Assembly (NCBI RefSeq): GCF_002234675.1
Contig: NC_019867.2
Location: 21,236,184-21,300,183 of the forward strand
Length of the DNA stretch: 64,000 bases
Reading direction: 5' to 3'
Source of the DNA: Oryzias latipes
Taxonomy: Eukaryota; Chordata; Actinopteri; Beloniformes; Adrianichthyidae
Part shown: one piece after another, positions 1 through 13,195 of the stretch
Position numbering within the stretch: position 1 is the first letter of the stretch
Layout of the letters: the number at the start of each line of letters is the position of its first letter
Notes under the pieces: model-generated
The model's database searches: none
Told to the model about the DNA's origin: nothing
The model's input: the letters and a program-made list of their open reading frames with translations, nothing else
Position numbers and translations under genes: made by a program

Positions 1-1388
1 ATAACCGAGCATAGGTGTTCTTAGTTTCCAGATGTTGGAGGGTGGAGTACCTGATAAGTTGGGGCGGTAGGGAAACTGGCAGAGGTCTGCTGATTTGCCG
101 ACCCAGGAGTTGATGTGTGTCTGTTCCAACCTTGCCAGACTCTCATTGCTGCAGTAGTGAGAGCAACAGGTCTTGGGTTGTTCAGCGTTGCGACGAGGAC
201 CAGTGCGATCACAGAGGACTTGAAGATTCGAACTTGTTGAACTCATTAGAAAGGGAGCTGGTGATGGGGAGCCGCATGCCTCCCACTCATAGTGTCTATA
301 ATAATAAATGCTGAACTATTTTGAAGAAAAACAAAGAATGTGTATGTAGATGTGTGTCCAGGCTGTATGAGCAGACCGTATGGAGCATCTCTTAGGCTTT
401 TTCTTCTCTAATTAAAGTTGTAAAGACAGCATAAGAGCTTACCTCATTAGGAATTTGAAGGTGGACACATTGATAAGTACAGCTTGGTACTCTCAGCTAT
501 ACAGCTGAGTACTTCTTGTTTCAAAAAGTACTTGTCTTCTTGTACAACACTTGGTATTTTTTGTTGCAAATCTTTTGGGATTGTATCATATTTTCTGTCT
601 TTTCTATCAAACGCACATACAGTAGAGTTGCCATTTTTAGCCCAGTTGACCTCAAATCAGTTACATTCAGTTTGTTTCATACCAGCTTAGTTTATGGGAA
701 TTGAATATGTTTCAAACTATTTTAGTTCAGTTAAAATTAGGTTAAATTTTGCATATTTATATACATACACATACGTTTTCAATTCAAATTGAGGTAATCT
801 GAAGGTTGAAAAACTGTAAACAAAAAGCATCAAACAGAATGGAAAAAACTAATGTCATTAAAACAATACAAGTAAATAAGAATAATTTAGCATTTTTGTT
901 TGGTTTTTCTGATTTATTCATATTTCTTAAATAACAACCTAAGTATCACTTTTAAATATCTATGATAAGAGAAATATGACAACTCCTTGGATTAGAACCC
1001 AATGTTGTGTGATTGGATTAGAAAAAAAAACATCCCAGCCAAAGTTTTCACTTCACTACTGAAAGATTCGGGTGATTTCATGTTTTTATGTAAACATTAA
1101 ATGTGCTGTGGTGACTTGGAAAATGCAGTTTGACACTTAGTTTTTATGCTGTGCCATTCCCTGAGATTTCCCTGTCCAGCTGTAGATGAAAGCCTCCTTT
1201 TTATGAATATTTGAAGCAAACCACTCCTTTCATCTTCCCAATTTAGAGTTAGGGTACCCTTATGCAGCAGGTACATAAGGCGTTTCTGGCCCTTACTTCT
1301 ATTTGTATGCTTCTTTTTCATGTGCAATATCTTTAACATTGTTTCAGAGATATATGTTCAGTTCCTTGTATTTTTTATGCTTTGACAG
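1..1388. other. Upstream/intron sequence of lrrc75b, no exon recognised
   Basis: No coding exon can be supported here. The first lrrc75b coding exon, which in the family encodes roughly the first 60-70 residues, is missing and probably lies left of the window, so this stretch reads as its first intron. Short open frames at 117-314 and 484-704 show no family resemblance. The stretch ends in a normal splice acceptor (TTTGACAG) at 1381-1388. Confidence 0.5.
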
Positions 1389-4300
1389 GATCTGGGGTTG
1401 GAAGGCACATCCCTGAATGACATCCTGTACAAAAACGCTGCCTTCCTAAATCTAGTGGACCCGATCTCACACGAACTTCTGGTCGGCTTAGCTCGAGAGA
1501 TGCAGTGTCCGAAAAAGGTCAGTTATGACAACCACAAAAAAGTTTAAAAAAAATCTATTTAAATTTGATCCATTTAAAACATGTTTAGTTTGGGATCTAG
1601 TACAGATTGCAGAATTTTGTGAAAAAAATGATTCACAAAAAATGGAAGAACAAAATATCTCCAAAGCAAAAATGAGAATGTATCAACAGCTTATGTGGTG
1701 ATGTTTGTAAAAGAGCAGTGACGGAGCTTCAGCAACATAGTTAATAAAGTGATTTAGCAGTGTCTACTTGTGACTGTGTTGAATCTCGCCTTCCCTGGCT
1801 GCTTCCTGCCCTCCACCCCCCTACATCCCATTATGTACTCGCATGTGATTAGATTTTCTTGCTCCAACAAGGAAACGAAATTGAGTTTTGCTCAGGACCA
1901 GATCTGGGTTTCAGTAGCACAATGAGACAATGTTTATTGTTCATATAAAACACATTAAAAGTTATGTTTGAGATTAATTAAAAAATGTTTTTAATCACTG
2001 ATGTAAAGCACCCAAGCAGAAAAATTCACACTTAAAACTGTTGTGTGAAGAGTAGAGACATTGGCTCTTCTCTATGACTTATAGTGAATACTCTCTGTTT
2101 TCTTCTTCAGGACGCAGACATTATAAAGTCTGCTGATAAGATTTGTAGACAGTTGATCTACCACCTGACCCCTCATTCAAAGTGGCTGAGGCAGAGCATG
2201 TCCAGACGGAAATCCCAGGCCTGGTAAGTTCTTCTTTCCAGGTATCCTCTGTAATAAATTTGCAGCATAGAACAACAGAGAGCAGTGCTCAGCTCCCTGA
2301 CAAGCATGAAAGATTTTCATCTTTGTAGCTGACATTGAAATAGGACAGAGCTGGCTGGGCGCATGCCTGACAAGAATGACACGGCAGCCCGAACTGTGAA
2401 TAAATTTCCAGATTGTGTGTTTCTCACTTCTAAATCTTTAAAGAAAACACATAGTTTGACTTTTTTTGTAAATGAAAGAACAAAATAATTGAATTGTGCA
2501 AGGCATGCTTGCAGTTTTTATAGGAACAAAAAGATTTTCTGCACCTCCTTTTTTAACAGACAAATTATTATACGCTTGTTCTATCTAACTGGTTATTCTT
2601 TAGTTGAATAGACGCTAAAAACTCTGCACACTTCTCTGGAGATATATGAGGGAGTTGAGCTATCAGCACACAAAAGAAAAGGCTGAAACATTTGGCTCTG
2701 TCAGAATTAGACACTGAGCTGTCGACCTGCATGAATCAGGCTTTGTTATGCTTATAGTTAATTAGACAGAGAAGAGAAAGGATATGGAATCCATCAGGCA
2801 TGCAGCATCTCAGAGACTCTGAAAGTGCATTAGACTAAAAAAAACCTGAAGACTTTACATACTCTGCATGTCGCTAGCTATAATCAAGTAATTAGGGAGG
2901 CTTTGTTGCTGGCTGAGTCAGCATAAATCATCAACATAAATTCACTTTAGCACAGAATATTAATACAAATATATACAGCATTTGTATACAGCACATTCCA
3001 TGTGATATGGAGTAAGATAACTGTCAATAAGAAACATGCGTAAATGCAAAATCTCCGAGTTAGCTTAGCTGTTTTTGTTTTGTTATCCTCTTCTCTTAAT
3101 ATCATCATGACAGACATACACCTTTTTTTCCCACCACTTCTGGGTCTGAAACTATCTGCTTATGCATTGTTTACATGTTCAGCTGCTGTCGCCCCACCGA
3201 CAAACTGCGGCCAGAGATCGCTGTATTATGATCTGTTTTATTCCATCTTCTACAGCGCTATGGCTATCAAGATAATTTCCCCATTATGGGATCAATAACA
3301 TTCTAAAAAGATCTATTTTATTTTAGTAGAATAAATAAACTTCAATATGCATATGCAAACTTGAACAATCTATGGCTATGTCCGCATTCATTCACTAGTC
3401 ACTACATAGTGCACTATGTAGTGGTTCGGCATTTTGCAGTGCTGTCCGAATCTACAATTCCAAAATCAAGTGTCCTATAAATTTTCTAGAAGTCTCTACA
3501 AAAAAACACTGTGCATCGATGCTCACTATATTGGCAAATATAGATCAGAATGCATTGCTTTTTAACAATTTTTGCAAAGAAGAGCTTTTCCTGGGGCAGC
3601 TGCCCCCCTTGCTCACCTGTAGCTCTGTCCCTGACTTTAGGCTAAACACAATAAATTTATCTAAACTCTTAAATGCTGTGGTTATACACATGTATATGCC
3701 CTGAGAAGTGAACCCAGGTTCCCCGTGTGACAGTCCTACACAAAACCAACTTCAAATCTTAATGTTGTTTTTGTGGATTTTGTTCTCTTTGTTACCAAGT
3801 GTCTTAAATTCTGCTCTTATCACTTTTGTAAAATCTTTCCGCTACTCTGAGTTTTTAATTGTTTTTTTTATTCCATCATACTCTAGCATTGGCTATGCCC
3901 ACAGATTTCTGTAAACACAGTATGTAACACTTTTTTTAAAATGCCACATTCAACTATCCATCCACAGAACCTGCTCAATGCCTTTTGGAGTCACCGAGTT
4001 GCTGGAGCCTATCCCAGCTACTGTTTTGTAAACGTAGGGTACACTCTGGACAGGTTGCCAGTCTGTCGTAGGGCCAAAATGCCACACTGATTCTAAATGA
4101 GAACCTCTTCTATCCTGCTAATCTAATTTAGATTTTGATCTTTCTTTTTTAATTTTTACATGCCTAAATGCTTGACATTGAGTCTGGTGTAAGCCATGAC
4201 TCAGACATGCTCTTGTTTCCTTTGTAAAGCTCAAGGTCAACCCTGAGGGCATAATCATCTCTTAATTTTCAGACAGTCGTCTCTGTTCCATTAACCTAAT

Positions 4301-7300
4301 TTCCACTTTCTTTCCCTTTGTCCTTAAATAATCACAAGCAAATAAAATGTCTTTATCTCCCATTGGTTCAGCTGCAAAGATTACACTGTGTAATTTCATT
4401 GAATCATAGGAGAATCAAAACGGTTGTTACTAGACAAAAGAGATGCTATCAAATTTCACAAAAAAGGAGGTTAACAAAACATGAACTCTTGTAAAATTTG
4501 GGCGTCCACGAACAAAACTTTAACAAACTGCAGACATCAAAGCACCTGATTCAATCTGCCTTCCTGAGTTTTTTATTTCAATTAAGCTTCTTTATCTGTG
4601 TTTAAGTGAAACATGCAAACATCCCTACTTCTTAAGAGATCTGTATTTTTTATGCATGAATAATCTTGAAGGAGGGTAGGAAATTGTTTTAAATAGTGTT
4701 TCAGACAAACAGTTTTTTGTCATTTTAAAGGTCAGACAGGTTCAGACTATTTAAAATGAGAGACTTATGCATTGATAGCCACTACCAATGCAGTCTATCA
4801 TGGTCATAAGAAGTTTTACGGAATATGACGATTTTGTCAAATATAAGTGATAATAATAACAGCAGTGATAATCATTTTTTTTTAAAAAGGACAGATTTTT
4901 TTTACAAATTATTTTTAGATAAAAAGTTTTTTCTCAGTCGCATTAGTAAACTTGATTGCTCATCAACTCAGCACCAGCCATTAAAAAAGCGGCACATCAT
5001 TTTTTTTAGCAAAAAGTATACCTCAAAGCATCACAAGTGACAGGTACTGCATTGGATGTCACTGTAAGTTATAAAGCACCAGAGGATGCTTCAATTTACT
5101 GAGACACCACATCAACATTGCAGGTCATTTCAGGAACAGCCCTAGTTAAATGCACAACGTCCTCATGGGTGGGCAGAGATAGGCACAGGCAAATGGAACT
5201 GACTGAGAAAACAGGGTCAACAGAGAGTATAAATAATGTATTTATTCTCCTCTGAAATGTGAAGCAACTGTTGCTTCTGAGAAAGATCCCTTCTGTGCAC
5301 TCTACTTTTAATATTTCCTGAAGGACTTTTAAAGAGATTCAAAGGCTTGCAATATAATAGACAGATGGCAGACTTGCACTTTATCCATTGTGCTATCCTA
5401 GGCACTTTAACATTGGGAGTTGGGTCATCCAGACCCACTAGACAGTGCTCTGAACCTTTTTTCTTCAATGATTTGTGATCTTCACTGGTGTCCATGGATT
5501 ACATGAAATCTTTCCACCTTTATCCACCTTTGTCATGGTAGGGAGAACACGACAATGTAAGCGTGGGGTCATCTAAGATAGCACAAGGGTTAAACTGCAT
5601 ACTCCCAGGGAGAAAAAAATGCACATAGACCAAGAACAGTAGAACTAGAACAGCACAACACGTCTCTGTACAAATTACTTTCCTCAATTTGAACTTATTT
5701 TTGAAAATCTGACAAATAATGACAATTGTTTAAAGAAATTGAATGTGTAACTCACTGTATATGAGATATTGTTTGGACCATTTCCCTCTTAATCATTTCT
5801 TATGTAATTTGTTGTAATTGCCCGTTTTGCATCTCAGTGTATGGCCCAATTTAAAACTGAAAATTACCCCACTCTTACAAAAGTTGTTGCATGACCCATT
5901 CAACCACTGAAGGAGGATATAATCTCTAAAGGCGAGAGCTGACGAGGAGTTACACGGTCACTGCTTCAGGCTATTTTTGTCTGACTGAAGATTACCGGAT
6001 CAAAGTGTCGAACACTTTCAGATGTCCGCATTACTAAAAGAAAACTTATGTATTTTAATGTTGCAAAATGTTTAATTTCCCCAATTAAACATTTTGCTGC
6101 CATTCTGAGTGATGTTTATATTCTGCGTGTTACCCAGAATAGTTCATATTCCTTGCAAGATGCTTTGTTTTCTCCAAGCGTGACATTGAGCATTATAATA
6201 AACAACCACACTTTGGTCTCATCTGTCTTGTTGAGGAAGTATTTATATTTATTCAGATGCATATTCAAACTTCAGTCCTGCTTCCATAGTCTGGTAAAAT
6301 GGAAGATTGTTTTTTTCCAAACATGTACATGTTCAGGTTTTGCCTTTTGTTCTTCTCTTACAGTTTAAGATCTACAAATTCTCAGATCCAGCTGTTGTTT
6401 ACTTTTTTGCTTTAATCCGAGGACATATTTGCTAGAATTACTACACCCGGGAAGACTCTCAGCATTATAAAGTACTTTCTAATTGGAGTTAAGTTTTACC
6501 ACAGTTGGATCTTGAGCTGTAGTTTGCTTGGATGGTCCTTTACAATAAAAATATAAAAGTAGCATTCCCTCCGCCAATGTTTTTTTATGACGGTCAGTAG
6601 AGTAAATTATTAAACTGATGATCGTAGTAATGTCTTATTTTTGTTTTAAAATTCTTTTTTAGTTATTTTCTGATGCTGTATTTGTGTAAAAATAGGATAT
6701 TTTGCAATCAGATAAATTAAGTTAAGATAAAAATATTTTCTTAGGATTGAAGCATCACATGTTGCGTATGAAAACTAACTCTAACAATAAAGTTTCTGTT
6801 AACTTGCGTTGTGTTCAAAGGAGTCATTGAAGTAACTTTTCTTTGCATGTTTCCCAACAGTCTCAAGACGACCCTACAGAAGAAACTGTCCAGTGACACT
6901 GTAGACTTGTCTGGAATCCCTCTGTCCCCTCGTGATGTCCGGCAAGTTGCTTTTTACCTCCAAAACAACAGAGACAGTGTGATGGCTGTGGACATCAGCT
7001 TTACAGACCTTCAGGATGAGAGCCTGAGGCTGCTCCTGCCGCTTCTGGCCTCGCTGCCCAAACTCAGCACCCTGGCTCTTAACGGTAACCGCCTCACGCT
7101 GGGTATTCTTAAAGATCTGACGGAGTTGCTCAAAGACCCCCAGAAATTCTCCAGTTTGGCGTGGATTGACCTGGGCAACAATGTGGACATTTTCACCATG
7201 CCTCAACCGCTTCTGGTCGCTCTACGCCGACGCTGCAGCCTGAAGAGCAGCCTCCCAACCATCTATGAGTACACAGAAGGTCAGCCCTACTGCTACCACA

Positions 7301-7446
7301 TGGAGACTTCTATCGAGGAGCCCAGCCACTATGAGGAGGAAGAGGAAGAGGACGATGAGCTAGAGAATAAATTTGAGTTGGAGCCGTGGGGTTTGGGAGA
7401 AAAGCAACTCTCCAAAGACTTCACATTCCACTATTGTGAGAGGTGA
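1389..7446 (+). CDS. lrrc75b: Leucine-rich repeat-containing protein 75B, last three coding exons (5' partial)
   Basis: Coding exons are 1389-1517 (43 codons, phase 0), 2111-2223 and 6861-7446 (stop TGA 7444-7446); all have AG/GT borders and matching phase. The joined frame opens with DLGLEGTSLNDILYKN, passes AFLNLVDPISH and ICRQLIYHLTPHSKW, then enters leucine-rich repeats with LSTLALNGNRLT and LAWIDLGNNVD, and ends in a strongly acidic tail (EEEEEEDDELE). This is the FAM211/LRRC75 family. The B paralogue is chosen because of the NLVDPISH, CPKK and SLPTIYE segments and the adjacent ggt5, which matches human chromosome 22. The N-terminal exon is outside the window. The molecular role is poorly known; a link to myogenic differentiation has been suggested for the mammalian gene. 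Introns are 593 and 4637 bp, the larger one carrying SINE- and MITE-type repeats. Convergent with ggt5. Confidence 0.85.
3370..3535. mobile_element. MITE-like fragment of the 'GTCCGAATTC' family
   Basis: The segment with TATGTCCGCATTCATTCAC, ACTACATAGTGCACTATGTAG and GCTGTCCGAATCTACAATTC resembles a second copy at about 41860-42250, which has GTCCGAATTC and GCTGTCCGGATCAACAATTC. The shared terminal wording and internal palindrome suggest one small non-autonomous DNA element. Borders are approximate and the superfamily is not determined. Confidence 0.5.
3955..4085 (-). mobile_element. Tail of a teleost SINE-like repeat, reverse orientation
   Basis: Read on the minus strand this gives GACAGACTGGCAACCTGTCC, then GGATAGGCTCCAGCAAC, the same 3' module as the complete copy at 27541-27835 and the tail-only copy at 17610-17745. 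The tRNA-like 5' half is missing. Confidence 0.65.
5385..5593. mobile_element. piggyBac-like MITE, copy A
   Basis: About 209 bp. The left end is mutated (CCATTGTGCTATCCTAGG); the right end is GATAGCACAAGGG followed by TTAA at 5590-5593. The inside matches copies B and C (15623-15835 and 15969-16180), including GGCACTTTAAC, TTGTGATCTTCACTGGTGTC and CCACCTTTGTCATGGTAGG. Inverted ends CCCTTGTGCTATC and a TTAA target site fit non-autonomous piggyBac elements. It lies inside the lrrc75b intron and has no coding capacity. Confidence 0.7.
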
Positions 7447-9020
7447 TGGAGTGTTTTTTTCTCTGGGCTTATCCGGCTGTGATTAAAATGTCTCACAGCA
7501 CTCTCTTATGTCCTTCACCTTTACGACCTCACACCACGAGCCCAGTCACGAGGGAGACCAGTGCCCACATTGTAAACTTCTCGTCCTGACACAGCTACCA
7601 AGCTACTCCTAACCATCTCTGAGTTACCCACACAAGATAGTTACATTGCTGTGGATGGTGGACTTACTGTGTTGGTGCTCTTGGAAACAAGATGTGGTTT
7701 CATTGGAGGGTGGGCTGGAGAAGTTAGAGAACAAGCTTTCCCTCCCTCTGTTTCTCCCCCTCTGTTGTTCTTTCTCTGGGACAGTGGCAGCCGAGGAGCC
7801 AGTCTCAAGCAGATGTGATTTAGTTGGTCAGTTGAATCAGCAGCATCCCCGCGGCAGCTGAAGTGGGACTTGTGTTGGTCTGGAAACCGTGTTTCTGGGT
7901 TCTCTACTAGGGCTGAGGCTGTCTCTGGCAGGCAGGGCCTAGCTCTGCATTGTGTGTTCTCTGTTAATCTCTCAACAAAAGCTATGACACAAGTTCAACA
8001 GACTATACAGCCGACAACCCATCACGTGACACCTGGAAAACTGCTAGGTCGACTTTTTGCCTTTTCCCCCCCTTTCCAAATGTCCACTTGTGAATGCCCC
8101 AGCACCCCCTTGTGTCGTTGTAAACAAGGACACAAAACACCGCTCTGTTGTGTTTCCATTGGCTATTTTGTGAACTTTGGTGAACAAAGAAATCTTAGAA
8201 GAAAACAGGTAGGACTCATCAATGAATAGCTGTCAGTGTTTTTGTACTGGCCTAAGAGCCTGATATCCACCTTTGTAATTACTGAGCTGCTCTAATCACC
8301 ACAGTGTTTCAGTGCATTTGTGAGACAACAGACAGATGTTAATCTGGGCTGCTGAGCTGTGCCCAAAATCCTACTGCTGTTTGTCTCCACACGTTTGTCG
8401 ACCTTTCCATGTGTTATTGCAGTGGTCCTGACACACATCTGTGAGAGCTGGCTTTCTGTTATAGTCTGTCTGCAGTAGCAAAACACTCCAATGCACTTTA
8501 AAGCACTATTTTGTTCAAAATATTTAAATGGCTGAGATTTGCAAAAGCAGATTTTGAAAGTATACCTCCTCGAAGTGACATGATGACGTTATGACTGCTA
8601 AATGTAAGAAGGAACATGGACATTACCTAATATATAATAAATGTTTTCTTGCATTATACCTGTTTGTAACCGTCCAATTGCGTCTGTAATTGTCTTATTG
8701 CTGCGTGTTTTGTCTGTCATTTCTGTAATTGTAATGACTTTGAGTACTATGAAATCCAGCGGACCCCCTGCCCATGTAAGCCTGAGTGGTAGACAAAGAA
8801 GACGTGATGGATGAGAATTCACAAGAAACTAATTTGTTTATGAATTTTGCTCCCATGCGGAAGTAGCACCATTTACATGGAATGTGTTAGATGAATGTTT
8901 TTTTGAACTCTGCACACTTGTGTCCACTGGGTTTAAAGTTTTTGTTTTGTGTGTCAGTGTTGAACTTTTCCCTGCGTGTACTTGTCTCAAAATATGACTG
9001 CCAATAAAAGGACTGATCCA
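7447..9020 (+). other. 3' UTR of lrrc75b with two polyadenylation signals
   Basis: No further conserved frame follows the stop at 7446. AATAAA occurs at 8636-8641 and 9003-9008, either of which could end the transcript. Open frames on the opposite strand here (8292-8486, 8838-9245) have no recognisable domain and are treated as chance. Confidence 0.6.
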
Positions 9021-10109
9021 ACCTGAGCTCTTTGCTTTTATTTCAGTTTTGACAAAAAGAGCCCACTGATCTGCCGAAATAGCGGTGTTATCAGGAAGAG
9101 CTGCAGCTTCACACAGGCACAAAGGCTGTATTTCTTTGCACAAATTGTCTCCAAAGACAGTCATAAAATGAAACCAGCTCAGACCGTGCTGTTTGGGATT
9201 AGTAGTTGGAGTGCTGCGCTTGTTTATGAACCACCGGTGGATCATCTATGCTGCAATGTGCTATCAGAGAAAAGCCTGAGCTGCCATCAGTTTGCCAGGG
9301 AAGGGTCGAGTGGTCGCATGAGCCCCTGCCCTTGATCCTCTCCTGGCAACCTTTTGCTCATGCTGCCAGACATGGTAATATGGCATTTGCAACAGGTGGT
9401 TCCTAGAAGGTCGGGGCACAGTGTGAGTGTCACACCCCTGTGGTCCAAATACCACGTGACAGGACAATGCAGCCCACCTCAAAAACACCAGGAAGTCAAC
9501 TCCTGACCTTTTCTTTTCAGAACTGATTTAATCCTTCACATTGCCAAACAATATCAGTTTGCTCTACATCGCTGCTGGAACTGACAGCATTCAAAAACCA
9601 GTCATAAGAATGTATATAAATTCTCAGAATATGATTTATATTTGATTGTGATCACTCAACATTTTTTTAGGAAGTCACATACAACACTGGAGAGCACTGG
9701 TCTTCAGATTAAGTCCCAGCCTGTTGGGGAACCTTAATTCTAGGATAGAAATTTTGTTTTTGTCGCTAAAGCTAAAACAAAATTAAAGAAGTGTTTAGTT
9801 ATGTTAAAATATAATTGTCTTAATAAATAACTATGAAGTTCACCAAGAATCTCTCCATTCCTATATCCTTGCACTTTTTACAGCATCCCATTAACTTTAC
9901 TTGTTTTTCATGTTGTTTGTAGCTCCACCAACATTTTCACTGTTTGCTGTTCATCAGTCCCCATTTATCTCTCTATGATACTTCTGCTAAAGGTCTCTTT
10001 CTGGCATTCTTCTCTGAATCTATTCAAGATTGTTGGCAGTAACTCTACAAGATTATGTCACTTCCGATTACTACACTGACTGCCCCAATGTGCTTTGCAT
10101 AGAGTTTTG
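9021..10109. other. Intergenic, nothing recognised
   Basis: AT-rich sequence between the lrrc75b 3' end and the LINE fragment. No exon, RNA gene or repeat family could be supported. Confidence 0.5.
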
Positions 10110-10735
10110 CTGCCATTTCCTCCAGCTCCTCCAGATGAATACAGAAGCATTTCCAGGCCAGCCAAGAGACTTGTCCAGCGTGCCCAGGGTCTTCCCCAGG
10201 GTCTTCACTCGGTGAGACATTGCTAGAACACCTCCCCAGCAAGGTTTCCAAGAGGCATCTCGACCAGATGCACAAGCCACCTCAGCTGGCTCGTCTTGAT
10301 GTGTAATATCAGCAGCTGCATGTATCCAAGACCTTGTTCTTTCAGTCATGACCCAGAACTCATGACTATAGGTGAATATTGGAACAAGATCGACAGATAA
10401 ATTGAGAGCTTCTCTATCTGACTCAGTTCCCTCTTCTCCCTCTCCTGCCACAATAACATCAAACACCACAACAACTTCTCGATTTCATGCTCTGATTTTC
10501 CCTCACTTTTGAAAAAGACGCTAAGATCCTTAAGCACCACCTTGGACATGAGCTCTCTTTATCCCATTGAGAAACATGGCCTCAGACCAGGCGATACTGT
10601 CCCTCATCCGAGAGACTTCACGTTCAACTGTGAGCTAAATGTGAAGGGACTGATGGCCCACTTCACATGCTGAATGTCCTGGTTTGATGTTGCCAACAAA
10701 ACAGCATCATCTGCAAGAAATGTCAATTTGTTTCC
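10110..10735 (-). mobile_element. Decayed non-LTR retrotransposon 3' fragment
   Basis: On the minus strand, broken frames give VMTERTRSWIHAAADITHQD, then AEVACASGRDASW and LGTLDKSLGWPGNASVF. This follows the C-terminal wording of a very common teleost LINE ORF2 ('VMTERTRSRIQAAE'-type). The plus strand also carries the ACAGCATCATCTGCAA piece near 10700. Several frameshifts and missing blocks mark it as an old fragment. The clade was not assigned. Confidence 0.65.
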
Positions 10736-12017
10736 ATGAAATACTTTATTTAAGGGAACAATGTATTCAGTACTAGTAGTTCATAGTACACTAAAGAAGA
10801 AATGGTGATGCCAGGCATGGAGGAATAGAGTCTTTCAGGTAGACTGTATGTGCTGGTGAGCATCAGCACGGGTGTTGTAACATAAAATCAACTTGGCCCT
10901 GAAAGGAAAAAACAAAAAATACACAAAAGACCACAAGGAGGCAGAACTGGGGGGTATTCCAGAAAGCAAGACTAAACTGCCCTGACTTTGACCCTGAACT
11001 GGCTGAAACCCGCCTGAACTTGCTTACTCTGGGTAAATATATATACAACTTATAAAACTCAAATGAATTGATTCAATTGGCAACAAGTGATTGAGTTAAA
11101 TGTATTCAACCTAATTTCTTATGTCTATCCAACTCAATAGTTTTTTATACTACTCAAATGTACATATTTATCTAACTAAATGTCATATTACGGCAATTCA
11201 ATTAAATGTTTTTCCATATTCAATCAATCAATCAAAACTTGATTTGTATAGCAGTTTAACATCCACCAGAGATCCAAAGTTCTGCACAGGTAAGATAAAA
11301 TACAATTACAAGCAGAAAAAATAAAATATAACAGTAGCAGTAAAATAAACATTAATAAAAACACTAAAAGAGCTGGCCTAATTGTCATCTACTCTGGTGT
11401 TAAAAGTACGGTGGCCCTGAAGTGCAAAGCATTCAACAAATCACTCGATACAAAAACATTTTTAAGATCACAACAACAATTAAAAAAAAAAAAAATAAAG
11501 TTAAAAAGCAGTATTACATTTAGAAAACAAAAAAAAAATTCAGAAACCCAAACTTAAAAAAAAACATTAAAAAAAGAAAAAAAAAATCAGAAAACAAAAT
11601 TAATTTCCAGGAAAAAAAAGAAATATTAAAAAATGAAAACATTTCAGAAAACAAAATTAATTTACAGAAAAAAAAATGAAATATTAAAAAATGAAAAACA
11701 TTTCAGAAAAAAAATGAAATCTTCAAAAATGAAAAACATTTCCAAACCGGAAGAGGCAGGTACTATGGGACAACGCTGATTGGATGATGATTTTTGTCAA
11801 TCAGTTGAACTGAAAAGTATTTTAAATGAAGCGATGCTGGATTTTATCGTCCAAACAACAATGTACTATAAAAATCCACGTATTTCCCATTTATATAAAA
11901 AAATAAAAATTGCAGCAAACTGTTAATGAACTTTTAAATTATTTCTTTAATATTTCGCCTGACACACGATCACCCGGAAGTAGTTTGTGAGCACTTTTAC
12001 TTTGAACGCTGTGCGCT

Positions 12018-12600
12018 AATGTCTACGGCTGCGAGGTTCACGCTGTCAATCATCTTCAGGTAAGAATCAAGTCTGTGATCTTTTCTTTTGTCAGTCACAT
12101 GTCTCTAAGGATGTTAATTTTAGGATATTAATTAAAGTGCTGCTTTGAAAAGATAATTTATTTTTATCTTGCGCATGCGCAAAAGGAACCCGATGAGACG
12201 AACCGTTTTCACATGATAGCCGTTCCCGTTTTCGGTGACAACATGAGAGAAAAAGCTCCGAGCCAGCCTGATTCTGTGATTTATACAGTAATTATATGGC
12301 ATCAGTGTTGCTAAAAATCGACTTTAAGACTGAAATCAGTAAACAAGTTCTTATGGGAAATAATATTAAAGTGCATTGTATATTTTTGAACCATGCATGT
12401 ACATATACTGACACTTAAAAATAAATTTTAAAAGTTTATAAAATACTTAATTGAATTAACATGTGATATTTCTGCAGGTGAAGTTACTCAAAGCGAAGTT
12501 CCAGAAAGGTTTGTGCTGCAGAAGAACAGATGGCAGCTCTACATGGGAATACAAGAAGACTAAAGTCATTCATATCATTGTGCAGTGTACAGGCAAGTCA
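12018..12600 (+). other. Possible remnant exons on the plus strand of the 3.5-kb element
   Basis: ATG at 12018 starts MSTAARFTLSIIF and runs into a good donor (CAG/GTAAGA near 12060). This resembles the MSTPTRFTNVSKF start of the minus-strand gene in the opposite arm, as expected for inverted-repeat copies. A candidate second exon follows TTTCTGCAG at about 12478 and ends at a GC-type donor (CAG/GCAAGT) near 12592, but joining the two puts TGA in frame. It may be a decayed duplicate 5' end or an untranslated leader. Confidence 0.3.
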
Positions 12601-13077
12601 CCATGATTTATGTGCAATGTAATCAATAAATATTATTTTACCTTAATATCTAATTTTTTTTTTTAAGTTGCAGGTCCTTTAAAAAAAGTCTTTAACCTGC
12701 TGCATACGCCTGATTAGTTGTAAATGATGCAGTGGGGAGTGAAAAACGAAGCACAATTCCTGGCTTTAGCGTCGGGCTGATGATCTGGAAATCACATCTA
12801 TGAGGAATCGCATCAAACACTTGTACAACTCCAAACAACTTAATGTTCCTTTAAGCAAAACTCCAGTTTAAAATGTTCATATTAGACTTGCTTCATTTAG
12901 GAGTTTTTCCATGTTTACCATTTTAGGTTTTAAAGCTTTATTAACAAAGTTGATGTTTGATTTTCAAAGCTGTTGTTTATAAATGTTTCTTTGTCAATGA
13001 AAAAACTGAATGCTGACGTGAGGATTGTAATAATGGATATAAAAATAAACAAATTTGTTTAATAGCAATGCAGTATA

Positions 13078-13083
13078 TTTATT
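13078..13083 (-). terminator. Polyadenylation signal of the element's gene
   Basis: AATAAA on the minus strand (TTTATT on plus), 113 nt downstream of the TAA at 13196-13198. Its place supports the transcript model of 13196-14160. Confidence 0.45.
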
Positions 13084-13195
13084 GAAAACTTAACATGAAT
13101 ACGTTATTCAGTAACAGAAACAAAGAAACAGTTGTGGATTTTCCTTTATGGGCTTCTTCATGCAGTCAATCAAATGTTACGTTTACATTCAGCAT

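Larger units (their letters stand above)
2224..6860 (+). other. Large intron of lrrc75b with scattered repeats
   Basis: Runs from donor GTAAGT (2224) to acceptor TTCCCAACAG (ending 6860). It holds a MITE-like piece near 3370-3535, a minus-orientation SINE tail near 3955-4085 and a piggyBac-like MITE at 5385-5593. The remainder (2224-3370, 4090-5380, 5600-6850) is AT-rich and shows no exon or RNA gene that I can support. Confidence 0.7.

Noticed and set aside
6874..7206. Minus-strand 110-codon frame
   Set aside because: Shadow of the last lrrc75b exon.
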